A DNA stretch of 64,000 nucleotides, from assembly GCA_030847615.1 (NCBI GenBank), contig JAUMIR010000001.1:365296687-365360686 (forward strand). Reading direction: 5' to 3'. A program made the position numbers and the translations under genes. The notes beneath the pieces were generated by a model. That model was not told the DNA's origin. It saw nothing but the letters and a program-made list of their open reading frames with translations, and made no database searches. Origin of the DNA: Gambelia wislizenii. Its lineage: Eukaryota; Chordata; Lepidosauria; Squamata; Crotaphytidae. Below, piece by piece: positions 54,486 through 64,000 of this stretch. Positions within the stretch are counted from its first letter, which is position 1; each line of letters opens with the position of its first letter.

Positions 54486-54660
54486 TGTAGGAATGGGTGA
54501 GAATTTTGTTTCAGATCAAGATTTGACAAAATTCACACGATTTGAATATGGGAGAAGGTGAAACTGATAGATTTACACATTTCTTCTAGGGATAGGTGAG
54601 AATTTTATTTTGATCAGAATGGACCAAATTTGCAAAATGTGAATATAGGAGAAATACTTG
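54486..54660. repeat. Duplicated ~100-bp unit (GTGAGAATTTT type)
   Basis: 'gggtgagaattttgtttcag' and 'aggtgagaattttattttga' start two tandem units; each is followed by 'aaaattcacacgatttgaat' or 'aaatttgcaaaatgtgaata'. Related to 14786-14942. Confidence 0.6.
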
Positions 54661-54999
54661 CACATCCTTAATGCTCAGACATCCCATGTCAAACTGGTGG
54701 AATAGTGAAGAAGGAAGGTGAAAGCAAGAACATACATAAAGATGTGAATGATCCCTTTCTTTCTTTCCTTCTTTTTTTTTACTTTTCTTTTCCCTGATTC
54801 TGTGCTCTAGCACTTCAAAAATTACAATTACACCACTGGCATAAGCTTTACATTGGTGGAGGGTGGGGAGGGAAAAGAAAAGGAAAAAAAATAATGGTGT
54901 GAATGGTGTACACACACACACTATCCAGTGAACCTAGGTGTAAACTCTATTGAACTCAGTAGTGTTTACTTCTGACTCCACAGGTTCAACCATTGGAAC

Positions 55000-55732
55000 A
55001 TGAATTTTAACGAAGGATCTTCTTCAGCCCACTGAAATGCATCCTTTAGCTTTTCATTAGAAATGAAAAACAAACTTGCAAAGAAATATTATCATTTAAA
55101 CTCAGCATGGAGTAAGAAAGCCATCAGAGAAAAGGAAAGAAGTATAAAGCATCTGCTTGATTATTTTCCTTAATCTCTGACTTCCTCTATATAAAAAATA
55201 GCAAAATTTGAAAGCTTTGTTATCACTTCATTCACCAGCCAGAAAAATGTGAGTCCATCTGTTACTCTGGTGCTTGTGCAGAAAATTTTGGCTCTGAAAA
55301 AAAAAGTCATGGTGCTATAGTCCACACGCATCCCCCCTCCACTCCATTGCATGAAATGCTTTGCAAGTTACATTGCTTAGATCAATAAACTAGGATCTGA
55401 TAGATTTCTGTTTGTTGTTATGCTGGGCTTTGTATTTTGTTTTTTACTACTAATTCCATTTTTGGCATCATGTCAGTCACATACACATAACAAGTAACAA
55501 CCTTTTAATGCACAACAATTTTAGCTTTGTTTGAAGAATGAAGAAGATCTAGCTGAGATTGAAGTGAGTTCAAAGTGATCAAGAGATTCCCAGGATAATC
55601 AAGAGCCCTTTCCTTGCTGTTGTTTCTGAACTCACAGTAACAGGAGTGCTGTTGGTAGACAGTTTGTAAACAACTGACAGGAAATAAACATGCAAAGCAA
55701 TACCACCAGAAATCTTTAAGCCTCACTTCTTT
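55000..55732. other. Unassigned sequence
   Basis: No gene or recognised repeat. Confidence 0.4.
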
Positions 55733-55915
55733 TTCTGTCCCTTCAAGTTGACACTGACTTATGATGACTCCCTCCTAGGGTTTTCTTGACAACATTTGTT
55801 CAGAAGGGGGTTGCCACTGGCTTCCTCTGAGGCTGAGAGAATGTGACTTGCCCAGTGTTGCCCAGCTGGTTTCCATGGCCAAACAGGGATTTGAACCCTG
55901 GTTTCCCGGAGTCCT
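55733..55915 (-). mobile_element. tRNA-derived SINE with RTE-like tail
   Basis: On the minus strand an RNA polymerase III B-box-like GGTTCAAATCC (55887-55897) is followed by 'gcaagtcacattctctcagc', 'ctcagaggaag' and the tail 'catcataagtcagtgtcaac'. The A box end is missing because a hAT-like element adjoins at 55916. The tail matches RTE/BovB-type LINE tails such as 36.2 kb. Confidence 0.75.
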
Positions 55916-56165
55916 GGGGCTTGTCTACATGAGCAATAAAACCTGTATTCACCCCATCTTTGTGGCACGGTTGACAGCAACAATGCACATTTTCACTGGG
56001 GGTTTCTGCAGAAAACCCCAGACCTGTAAGATTCACAGTTTGCTCCAGATTTCAGGGGGAAATCCAGATTTTTGGCCATGTGGCAACCAAGGATTGGCTT
56101 CTGAGCAAAGCTGGGATAGGACTTCCAGTGAATGGGACTCTGTTCTGGCATTCTTTTTAAAACTT
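55916..56165. mobile_element. hAT-like element, left part
   Basis: Terminus 'ggggcttgtctacatgagca', interior 'attcacagtttgctccagat' as in the 15-18.7 kb element. The right terminus is not found. Confidence 0.5.
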
Positions 56166-57540
56166 AAAAAAAATGATTGTGCACATATCTAGATAAGTAT
56201 ATCTCTACTTAACCTAGTAATAAAGTACTCTGAACGGGGGGGGGGGACAGGTGCAGCCCTGGCCCGTGTGGCATAAAATAGTACCACGTATAGGACATGT
56301 GATCAGTGTAAGCCTGCCCTTTTACTCTGATGCAACTGACAGTGTGGCGGGATACTATAATCAGAGAAGCCTGGTGAGTGTGGCATTTACAGGGTCACAG
56401 CAGAACGCTGCGGCTATGAGTCCAGCGATCAAACAACTATACCATACTGGCTCGCCTGCAGTGTAATGTAGTGTAAGCTTCACTACATATGCAAATTAGC
56501 TCAAAGCTATAGAATTAGAATAGCAACTACTTATTTAAAAAAACATTTAGAATCCACATTTTAAAAAGAAATATTCAAAGCAGCATGACAAAAAAGGAAA
56601 ATGACTGACACACATGTCATCCCTGATTGTATTATCTGCCAATTGTTGCTAAATTAGAACTGGCTGGAATTTGAAATATGATTTGATAATTTTCAGCTGT
56701 AGTTCTAGGCACACTTTCCTGAGGACAAGACCCATTGCATTTGATGGGATTTAATAAAAATACATAGGATTGCCCTGAAAGTCCTGTTTAATACATCTGA
56801 TCATGATCATGGATAACAACCAAAGCCATCAAGTAAACCAACTAAAGTCATTGGAGAAAGCAGTTTACTGCTCCCTATATTACAATTGTTTTCACAGGAT
56901 CCATAGAGTTGGATCCAGACACGGGGCTCTGCCAGAATGTTAAAAAAAGAATGCATTCTCTTGATTGGGGGGGGGGCTGGTTTTGCTGGTTGCTGTTGCC
57001 GCCACATTTCCTTGTACTATTCTTTGGAGGAGACTGTTTGTAGCAATTTCTTGGCTGTGCACTAGGGATTTTCTCTGTTGTTGTTTTTAAAAGAAGGTGT
57101 AGTTTGCTGAACAGCAAATTTTCTCCTTTCTGATTTTTTAAAATTACAGTTATTGAGTTATAGTTCAAAGTCCCATTTCACTGATGCATTACCTTACTAT
57201 AGCAGTATAACACTTTAAAAGAAGGAGAAGGGAATTAGAAAGAAATTAGAAAGAAAGAAAACACCTAGAGGGAGGGAATAAAATGTTGCAGCTGTTGCCA
57301 CAATTCCCAGAAAATAGTCTGGGACAAAAGAGTTGTCATTTGGATTTTTTTTAAAAAGCAACCTGAAAACTACAGCAACAAATACTGTAACCTCCCGACA
57401 CATTTGTTCCACTGGTAGGAGCCCTTAATTATACCTAGAATGGGATGATTTAAAATCAGGGGGGACTTGAGTTGCTCATTTTAGTCTCACTGATTGCAGT
57501 GGGTCTTCCCCAAGTATCATTAAGGGCCCTTTCATATTAC
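56166..57540. other. Unassigned sequence with short dispersed repeat
   Basis: 'gacaagacccattgcatttg' and 'aatacataggattgccct' (56724-56778) belong to the short dispersed repeat seen at 1.9 and 54.9 kb. G runs near 56237 and 56967 are low complexity. Confidence 0.4.
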
Positions 57541-57990
57541 TGTCAGGACTATGATCCTGCCATGTTTGGTTAACATGCTTTGGCTGATATTTGGTGATAA
57601 AGGATGATGGGATAAGTTATACTGTCATGTGAGGTGCTGGGAAATAATTATTGTGTATACTTGCGGCCTGGGGTAATGAGCAGCTGTGTGAGGAGGATTT
57701 CAGAGTTGTGAGTAGCCCAAAGTCATTCTTGTGGGAAACTTGGTACAGGAGAGAGAGGAGGGGTCGTGCTGGGAAGATGGAATGTTTTGAGTTGCTAACA
57801 AATGGGGTGTAAGCTTTTGTAATGGTTAAACTGTGAAGGCTTTAAGTATACTGTGTCACTAGACAAACCTTCAGTCCTGACAACGTTTATGTACTGTGAT
57901 CAGCTCTGCTTGCTTAATAAAGTTATTGTGTGACCACACCCACAATAAAACACCAGACACAAAACTAGTTAGAAAGATATGTTGGCAATA
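57541..57990 (+). other. Weak LTR-like candidate
   Basis: Begins tgtcaggactatgatcctgc and contains 'cttaataaagttattgtgtg' near 57914 followed by a second AATAAA. No partner and no defined end, so I treat it only as a candidate. Confidence 0.2.
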
Positions 57991-58415
57991 AATGCCCACA
58001 ACTTTATTGATGACAGCTGCAGTCAGTTGGCTCAAACACATGGATCCGGAGCCAGCCATCGACCAACCCATCTGATGGCCGATTAATCCATTTGATAGAA
58101 GCAAGAAGGGGAGGAGTCCCTGCAGGCCCAAGTGCATCCTGTCCAACCTCCTCCCCTCCCCAAAGTTGGAGAGAGCCTGGAATGTGCATGCCCCGGGCTG
58201 GCATGCTCCTATGGCCAATGCTCCCCATACCCCGTAGTGAATTTCTGTGACCTGCTGGTGATGGAGCCCCCAATACTGGTGACCTTAGCTCCAGGACCCA
58301 TGCCAACCACCCCCAAGTTGTGACAAGTGAAAAATTTTGTTTAGTTCATGAATAATCCCTATATGTAGGGTGGGTGGGTGGGTCAGCTCGTTGAGAGTGA
58401 CTGGCCAGGCTGGAG

Positions 58416-58445
58416 AGGTGATCGGGAATATAAACCCGATCGCCT
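58416..58445. other. Inverted repeat around GATCGGG
   Basis: aggtgatcggg (58416-58426) pairs with cccgatcgcct (58435-58445), 10 of 11 bases, with an AATATAAA loop. Confidence 0.8.
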
Positions 58446-58487
58446 GACCAGAGGGAAGACTACAGGTGGAAGCAGCTTTCCTATTTC

Positions 58488-58581
58488 AGCCAATCAGCAT
58501 TGAGCTGGGTGCTCAATCCTGATTAGCTGCCCAAAGCCCACTCCAGCCTATCAGAGCAAAGCAGCTTTGCTCTGATTGGCT
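58488..58581. promoter_or_regulatory. Two consecutive CCAAT-containing hairpins
   Basis: Hairpin 1: agccaatcagcattgagc (58488-58505), 5-nt loop, gctcaatcctgattagct (58511-58528), 16 of 18 pairs. Hairpin 2: agcctatcagagcaaagc (58545-58562), one-base loop, gctttgctctgattggct (58564-58581), 17 of 18 pairs. Both carry CCAAT-box (NF-Y-type) cores in AGCCAATCAG context. Regulatory function is only a possibility; a MITE or LTR fragment is equally likely. Confidence 0.5.
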
Positions 58582-58784
58582 GCCACTCGACTATCCTCCA
58601 AGCTAGGCGTGCAGCCTGACGGGAAGAAAGCAGAGTTCACATGGCAACAGCCATACATCAGTGTTGGGGGGGTGGGAAGGTAGGCCCCCACTGGGACTGC
58701 AAAACAGCTGCCAGGTAAGTTTGGCAGCCTTATTCTGAATCTGTTGAGAGCTTGTGTTGGCTAAAGTGGAGTTAGCCAGAGCAT

Positions 58785-58984
58785 TACATCTATGCAGTTA
58801 TAGCGGTATGATTCCACTTAAACTGCCATGGTTCCATCCTATAGAATCCTGGGATTGGTAGTTTAGGAAGGAGCACTTAGAATTCCAAGCTAAAAGCACT
58901 AGTGTATTCCCAGATTACAAACCTCAGAATTCCAGAGGATGCAGCCATGGAAATTAAAATGGAATCATGTAGTGTAGAAGGGCC
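58785..58984. mobile_element. Palindromic MITE, family P1 (copy 6)
   Basis: 'tccacttaaactgccatggt', 'aatcctgggattggtagttt' and, inverted, 'cagccatggaaattaaaatg' with 'tcatgtagtgtag'. Confidence 0.75.
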
Positions 58985-59084
58985 CTAAATCTGGATCCAA
59001 CCCAAACACTTTCTCCCCATACACTAGGTAGCTTGATTGATCCCCTCCTCCAGACTCCTCTTGGAGGTCTCCCTCATGATTTAT

Positions 59085-59270
59085 TTGTTTTATTCATTTA
59101 TATCCCACCTTTCTCCCAACAATGGGATTCAAGGTGGCTAACAACATCTTTAAAACAATACAAGTTAAAGTGCATGGTGAAATGTAAACAGCATTACTTA
59201 TTGTAAGGTCTCTAGCATTGCCATCCTGCTGTTTGGGCCACGGTCACTGTAGGTAGGACATTCTCCCATT
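59085..59270 (-). mobile_element. LINE 3' tail fragment
   Basis: 'tttattcatttatatcccac' and 'ctttctcccaacaatgggat' read as a complemented LINE 3' end. No coding region. Confidence 0.5.
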
Positions 59271-60180
59271 GTTCCCCTTAGGCACCATCATCCTTAGGCA
59301 CCATCATCTTTTCTACAAGTAAATGTATAGTTTTATGAATAATTGTAGAAGTGGGTCTACAGGTGACCTCCATCAACATGGAGTACATGCAAGCAATTTA
59401 ATTTTCTCTCAAATCACAAAGGAGCCAGGCTTTAAAAATAAAAACAGGCTGACCCTTTGACTTCTTTCAAGATTATTCCTCCACAATAATGTCCTTGTCA
59501 GTAATTCTTACAAGATACAAGAAAATTAGGTGAAAATTTATCAGGCTACATAAACAACAATTTGATCTTTTGTTATGTTTTTTATTGATTTTTCTCCACT
59601 GCAAACATTAGCAAGGAGAAGATGGCATAAATTCTTGCTATAATGTGCCATGCACAATTGTACCTTTTAGAACGAGCTACACAGCAATACACAAAAAGAG
59701 TGCTGTCATTTAAAAGAGCTCTTGCTTACCTTCAGTTAACTCTCTTTGGCCACAACTGAAGCAGTGCATAGAAAAAAGTTACTTTTCTAAAAGTTACTAA
59801 AACTTGTAGAATCCCTAGTCAGCATGGTCATAGGGCTGAGAGGATGAAATCATCTATTCTCTTTGCTTTGGGAAAGCCTTTATAAGAAATTCTGTAGCCT
59901 CCTTTTTCTTTCAGAAAACAATTCTGTTTTTGTCTCCTCAGTTTTCCAAAAGCAGTCGCATTTGGAGAAAAATGTGCATCATTTTGTAGCCAGAATGAAA
60001 GGGAGAGAGGCAGGGAGCAAGGAGTTGAGTACTTTCAAGACCACATTTTGGAGATTAACAGATGCTCTAAATATGGCGTTATCACAATGCCAGGAGATCG
60101 CTAAAGGGCTTCCTTTTCAGATGATGTCATTTCTCTCTCATTATGCTCCCATTTGGTTTTTGTTATGCCAGCGCTGCTTT
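59271..60180. other. Unassigned sequence
   Basis: A 110-codon frame (59863-60195) is without recognisable domain; the rest is AT-rich. Confidence 0.4.
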
Positions 60181-60480
60181 TTATTAATGGGCTAAGCCAT
60201 CAATAGATCCCCCATTCCGTTTCTGTCATGGAATGTCCTGTAACTGAAAACATGCCCCATTTTGCTGGCACGATGCCAGCATCAATGGGAGGTCCATGCC
60301 AGAACACTTCCAGGTGAGATCGGGACATCCAGGTAAGTGCAGATTTTTGTACTCTCCCCAGGTTACTTGTTATGTTTTAAGTGTGTTTGTGTGCTTGCTG
60401 TCACTTTTGGAATTTTTGGAATCTGGAATTTTTTATTGGAATAAGACCATTCTACTGAAAAATACACCCAACTGCAAAAG
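60181..60480 (-). mobile_element. hAT-like element related to 27.4-28.0 kb, left arm
   Basis: 'agccatcaatagatccccca' and 'cacttccaggtgagatcggg' followed by 'acatccaggtaagtgc' are the reverse complement of blocks at 63.57-63.74 kb and of 'acttacctggatgtccagat' at 27.72 kb. Confidence 0.5.
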
Positions 60481-60649
60481 GCCATAACAATAATGCAAAA
60501 ATAATAATAGTTGTTTTCCTCTTTTCTTACTAATACAAAAATAAAACTATCTATCCTAACACTAATACATGTTTCCTCTTAAACACACTATAAACACACT
60601 ATAATCACTCTTCTAAACACACTATAATCACTCTTTTTTTCCAATGAAC

Positions 60650-62866
60650 ATTATGTTTAAACATTACAGTTATACCTATTTGGAAAAGAAAAAATCAATA
60701 AAAGATTAATAAAAACAATAATACAAAAATACAATAATAATAATAATAAAATATTTATTTAAAATATCCTTTTATGTTATTGCTGGGGTTGTCTCACTAA
60801 ACCACAGCCAAAACTTTTTCCAACAATGGTTTGGCAATTTCTCTTTTTCACTCAGAGCTCAATTTTCAATTACGTTCTTCACATAATAAGCAGTGCCTTT
60901 TACATCCTGCAGATTTTGACTCTTTACCTCCCTTTGTCTTTGGAAAACTAACCCTAACATCATATTGAGGTTTACCAGGTGCACCGAGGACCAGGGCACT
61001 TTCCAAAAACTCTCAGCCACAGAACCAGACTCCTTCCTCTTCCACTTTTGGCCCACTGACTTTCTGGGTCCCTTGACATCCTCCAGAGGTTCAGTCCCCG
61101 AAAGCACTGTCTCCCAAGCCTGTTGTGCCAAATCTGGCCAATCCAGGACCCGGGCCACCTCCTCCCATGATTCCCGGGCACTCGGGCAGTCCTGGGTAAA
61201 ATGTCTGTTCGTCTCCTTTTGTGCCACGCCACTCAAAATCTCAGCCATTTTATATTTCAGACGAGGACAAGTCTGCTCATCCTCTGTGGTCCACCGTCTC
61301 CTCCTCAGATTAAGAACCTGATGGTAGAGCCTCCACCTCAAGTCCCACAACTTTTTGGGGACCCTTTTGTCCATGAAATACTCAATTGGGTTAGTCTGGT
61401 GATTTACGCATTCTGATAAATCTAGTTTGGTCTGACATTTTTGTAAACATGGGTTAATGTAAAGCTCCTCCACTATTTTCCTGTACAAAACTCTCTTGAT
61501 GCTCTGACCTGGTCTGCCTTCCCCCTTCAACTCCTCAGCATGAATTCTATATTTCTTTATGTAAAAAACAAAGTCTCTCAAATAATCTGGTGCTTTCAAT
61601 TTTTCAGGCAAAGAAAACCTAAAACTTAATGAGCTTTCTTCCCACCAAGTCTTTCCCCAACTAGTCCCCATCCACCACTCACAGAACAAAACTAGCCAAA
61701 CCTGAGGTTGAATCTGACCCTTTTGCAACAGAAAAACTTTCCCAAAATTTTGGGAAGAAAAGATAGTGATGAACTTAGGTCCCAGGGCTGGGAAGTCCAG
61801 GCCCCCTTGTTCTACCTGCCCATAAGCCACTGCTCTTGCCAGGGGGAACATGGCCATTCCCCAAAGGAACTTGAAGAGAACTCGATCAGCTTCTTTAATC
61901 ACTGAATCCAGTGGTGGGAAAACAGCCACCAAGTTGGCTGCCACTGGAAGCAGGTAGGTATTTACAAAAGGGGCTCTCTGGTAAATTGTCAGCTTCCATC
62001 TCTGCCAGAGGGCCACTCTCTCCTTCACTTTTTCCAACCAGGGATACCAAATTTCTTTCCATCTGTTGGGAGCCACTGCAAAATTCAGCCCCAGGTTCTT
62101 CACCGTATCCATCTTCGCCTCTTGCTCTGCTTGCCACCCTTCCTTGTCTTCAACCATGTCCCTTAGAGGAATAGCTGCCATCTTGTCCTCTGCAGCAAAA
62201 ATCCTGATCAAAAAACTCTTTTCCATGTAAAGTTGAGCACCAGAAACTTGACCGTAGGCCTCAAAAGCATCTTTAATCTTTCTAACTTCTATCCTATTCT
62301 TAACCAAGAGAGACACATCATCAGCATGGGCAACAAATTTAACAGATTCACAATAAACCAACCACAAACTGTCCAACGGACGTGGGATTCGGATCCCCGA
62401 GATGCTCTTGTCTAAACTAATCTTACACAGGATAGCATCCAAAGCAATAACATACAAGAGAGGGCTCAGCAGACAACCTCGCCTCACCCCAGAATTTAAC
62501 TTAATCCTCTTTCCTTTATGACCATTGACTTGCAAAACCACCTCTGCATCCCTATAAAACAATTTAACTAAAGCAATAAATCTGTTTGTCATTCCTTTCC
62601 ACTTGAGGGCTTCCCATAGGAAAGTATGTTCCACATTGTCAAAAGCTTTCATCTGGTTGACCTGTAGGATTTGACCAGTCCAAGCTCCCTCCCTGCTGAG
62701 TCGGAACACTTCCTGAAACAAAGAGAGTCTACCATAGTCCTACCCGGCAGAGTACTGGACTGTGCTTCCATCACAATCTTATCAGCCACCTTAGCCAGCC
62801 AATTGTTCAGTATTTTTGCCAACATGCGGTAGTCTACGCTGGTCAGAGCTATGTCACTTTTGGGAG
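60650..62866 (-). mobile_element. Tx1/L1-like non-LTR retrotransposon, 5'-truncated
   Basis: The coding remnant described separately, plus a 3' region (60650-60860) ending on the minus strand in (TTA)n and A/T-rich sequence. The 5' end falls within the finger domain of the reverse transcriptase. It lies between two arms of hAT-like sequence. Confidence 0.75.
60859..62866 (-). pseudogene. Reverse transcriptase of a Tx1/L1-superfamily LINE, truncated and frameshifted
   Basis: The open frame 60859-62721 (620 codons, no ATG start, beginning at a TTG) carries motif A QVNQMKAFDNVEHTFLWEAL, motif B NSGVRRGCLLSPLLYVIALD, motif C FVAHADDVSLLV and thumb YGQVSGAQLYMEKS, then a long C-terminal part rich in Trp with HFTQDCPSARESWEEVARVL. 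Upstream, in a second frame, ALTSVDYRMLAKILNN and LPGRTMVDSL continue the finger region to 62866, so a frameshift lies near 62722. The catalytic box is HADD, where most LINEs have YADD or FADD. No endonuclease is present. The clade call (Tx1-like) is from the look of motifs; L1-like is the alternative. Confidence 0.8.
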
Positions 62867-62879
62867 TTTATTTTGCTTT

Positions 62880-63482
62880 TTATTTTATTTTTTAATTTCC
62901 TGTGCTCTCCTCTTCTTGTGAGAGCAGCTGGGATTTCAATCCAGGAAGTGGAGGGAGCTCCGTTCGAGCTCCATTCACTCCTGGGCTGCCTTGCCGAGGC
63001 AAGGAGCCATGATTAAAGTAGGTTTGAAAACTTTTTATTTTGGGGCGTAACAGGGGCTGGAGAGGGGTGGGAGAGGAAATTGTGAGACTGGAACGCTTTT
63101 TTTGTTCCCATTTGAAAATCTCTATCACATCATAGTTAGACAAATGGCAAATATGTATATGTGGTTTATGGTTCATTGACTCTGGAAGCAGATAATCTCC
63201 TTTTACCAACTTTGTTTGATAAGTCCCTGTGATCCCATCCAGAGAAAGCAGACATAAGACTTTATCACAACACCTCCAAAAAGCCCGTTCTTTTGCTGGC
63301 ATAACTTTTCTGTTTTATGCCAGCAAAAGAGCTCCCCATGCTGCACTTACCTTGCCTCTCATCCAAAGGCTTCCCGGCAATGAAAGAGGAAGTGAATGGA
63401 GTTCCATGCACTTCCTCGTTCAAAATCCCACAGATTCTCACAAGAAGATGCTCACACAGGAAATAATAATAAAAAAAACAAC
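62880..63482. repeat. Long imperfect inverted repeat
   Basis: The arm 62880-63005 ('atttcctgtgctctcctctt', 'tgagagcagctgggatttca', 'ccattcactcctgggctgcc') is the reverse complement of 63320-63482 ('gaagtgaatggagttccatg', 'aaaatcccacagattctcac', 'cacacaggaaataataataa'). The arms are separated by about 315 bp. A shorter pair, ttttgctggcata (63291-63303) and tatgccagcaaaa (63316-63328), sits inside. It is likely a fold-back transposon. Confidence 0.6.
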
Positions 63483-64000
63483 ACACAAAAAGTTTTTTTA
63501 AAGTACATACACACACTTAAAAACTCACAAGTAACCCAAGGAGGGTCATAAAAAGTGTGTCACTTACCTGGATGTCATGATCTCACCAGTACATGTTCGT
63601 GCCAGACCAGCCATTCATGCTGCATTCACATGAGTACAATGGTGTGAGGTTTCACAAACCGGCAATGCCAGCACTAAAGCTCCATGGGGGATCAATTGAT
63701 GGCTTCAGCCATCAATAAAAAAATATGGGTTTTGGCCAGTACATAAAAGTGAAAGGCCGACATCATCATGAAAGTGTGACATTATACACACCCTTTCACA
63801 TTTCTGTGGCATCATTACGATGCTGTATTTAGTGTGTCAGATAAAGCCCATAGTCTTACTTGTACATGTCCTAGTGACATTCATCCTGGACTACTAGAGT
63901 TCCCAGATCTCAGGGCCTTGCCTGGATGCTGTTCTCCAGTCCTCAGGGTGACGGTGATGAATCTCAGGGTCCAGCGATGCTACATAGTTATGGCATTTTG
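63483..64000 (+). mobile_element. hAT-like element related to 27.4-28.0 kb, right arm, and window end
   Basis: 'cttacctggatgtcatgatc' and 'gggggatcaattgatggctt' match 27.7 kb and, inverted, 60.2 kb. After about 63850 the sequence is unassigned. Confidence 0.45.

Noticed and set aside
56270..56465. tRNA-like sequence
   Set aside because: Short paired segments exist but no anticodon stem or T-loop consensus is present.
57541..57990. Solo LTR
   Set aside because: Only a TGTCA-like start and an AATAAA; no second copy or clear end. Kept as a low-confidence note only.
60965..61321. 118-codon plus-strand frame
   Set aside because: It is the antisense shadow of the LINE reverse transcriptase on the minus strand.

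Overview
This 64 kb window looks like non-genic (intergenic or intronic) nuclear DNA from a squamate reptile, most likely a lizard. I reach that from the repeat mixture: a young L1 with both reading frames intact, LINE-2 (L2) copies with (ATT)n or (GTT)n tails, a CR1 3' end, RTE-type LINEs, a tRNA-derived SINE with an RTE-like tail, several solo LTRs of one family, and many copies of palindromic or hAT/Tigger-like non-autonomous DNA transposons. I see no host protein-coding exon, no tRNA or rRNA gene and no CRISPR array. Species-level assignment is not possible from this sequence alone.

Layout. 1-5.6 kb: short non-autonomous DNA elements (hAT-like, palindromic MITEs) and an old CR1/L2 3' end. 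5.6-9.6 kb: a Tigger-like MITE split by an RTE-type LINE (minus strand) and two L2 copies (plus strand). 10-14.1 kb: hAT-like element, BovB/RTE-like fragment, palindromic repeats and a solo LTR on the minus strand. 15-18.7 kb: a hAT-like element that carries a TA-flanked element swollen by a GC-rich 63-bp minisatellite, and a second RTE-type copy. 19.7-24.6 kb: hAT-like element, Tigger-like MITE, a third L2 and small MITEs. 24.6-28.2 kb: mostly unassigned sequence plus a hAT-like element with long terminal inverted repeats. 28.3-35.4 kb: a full-length L1 with perfect 17-bp target-site duplications. 35.5-41.6 kb: SINE tail, hAT-like element, a MITE nested inside another copy of itself in inverted orientation, and minisatellites. 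41.8-48 kb: three solo LTRs of one family, the first split by a GC-rich TA-flanked MITE. 48-54.3 kb: unassigned sequence, a CR1 3' end, a decayed mariner and an intact palindromic MITE. 54.3-64 kb: SINE, hAT-like pieces, paired CCAAT hairpins and a 5'-truncated Tx1/L1-like LINE on the minus strand.

How the parts relate. The only plausibly functional protein-coding unit is the L1 at 28.3-35.4 kb: ORF1 (RNA-binding protein) and ORF2 (endonuclease plus reverse transcriptase) overlap by 11 nt, and the element has a CpG-rich 5' end, a polyadenylation signal, a poly(A) tail and perfect duplications. Everything else appears to be broken or non-autonomous. The nesting gives relative ages: the palindromic MITE is older than the L1 inserted in it; the Tigger-like MITE is older than the L2 and RTE copies inside it; the solo LTR is older than the GC-rich MITE inside it. 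Family names are my recognition of motifs and consensus-like features, not database matches.
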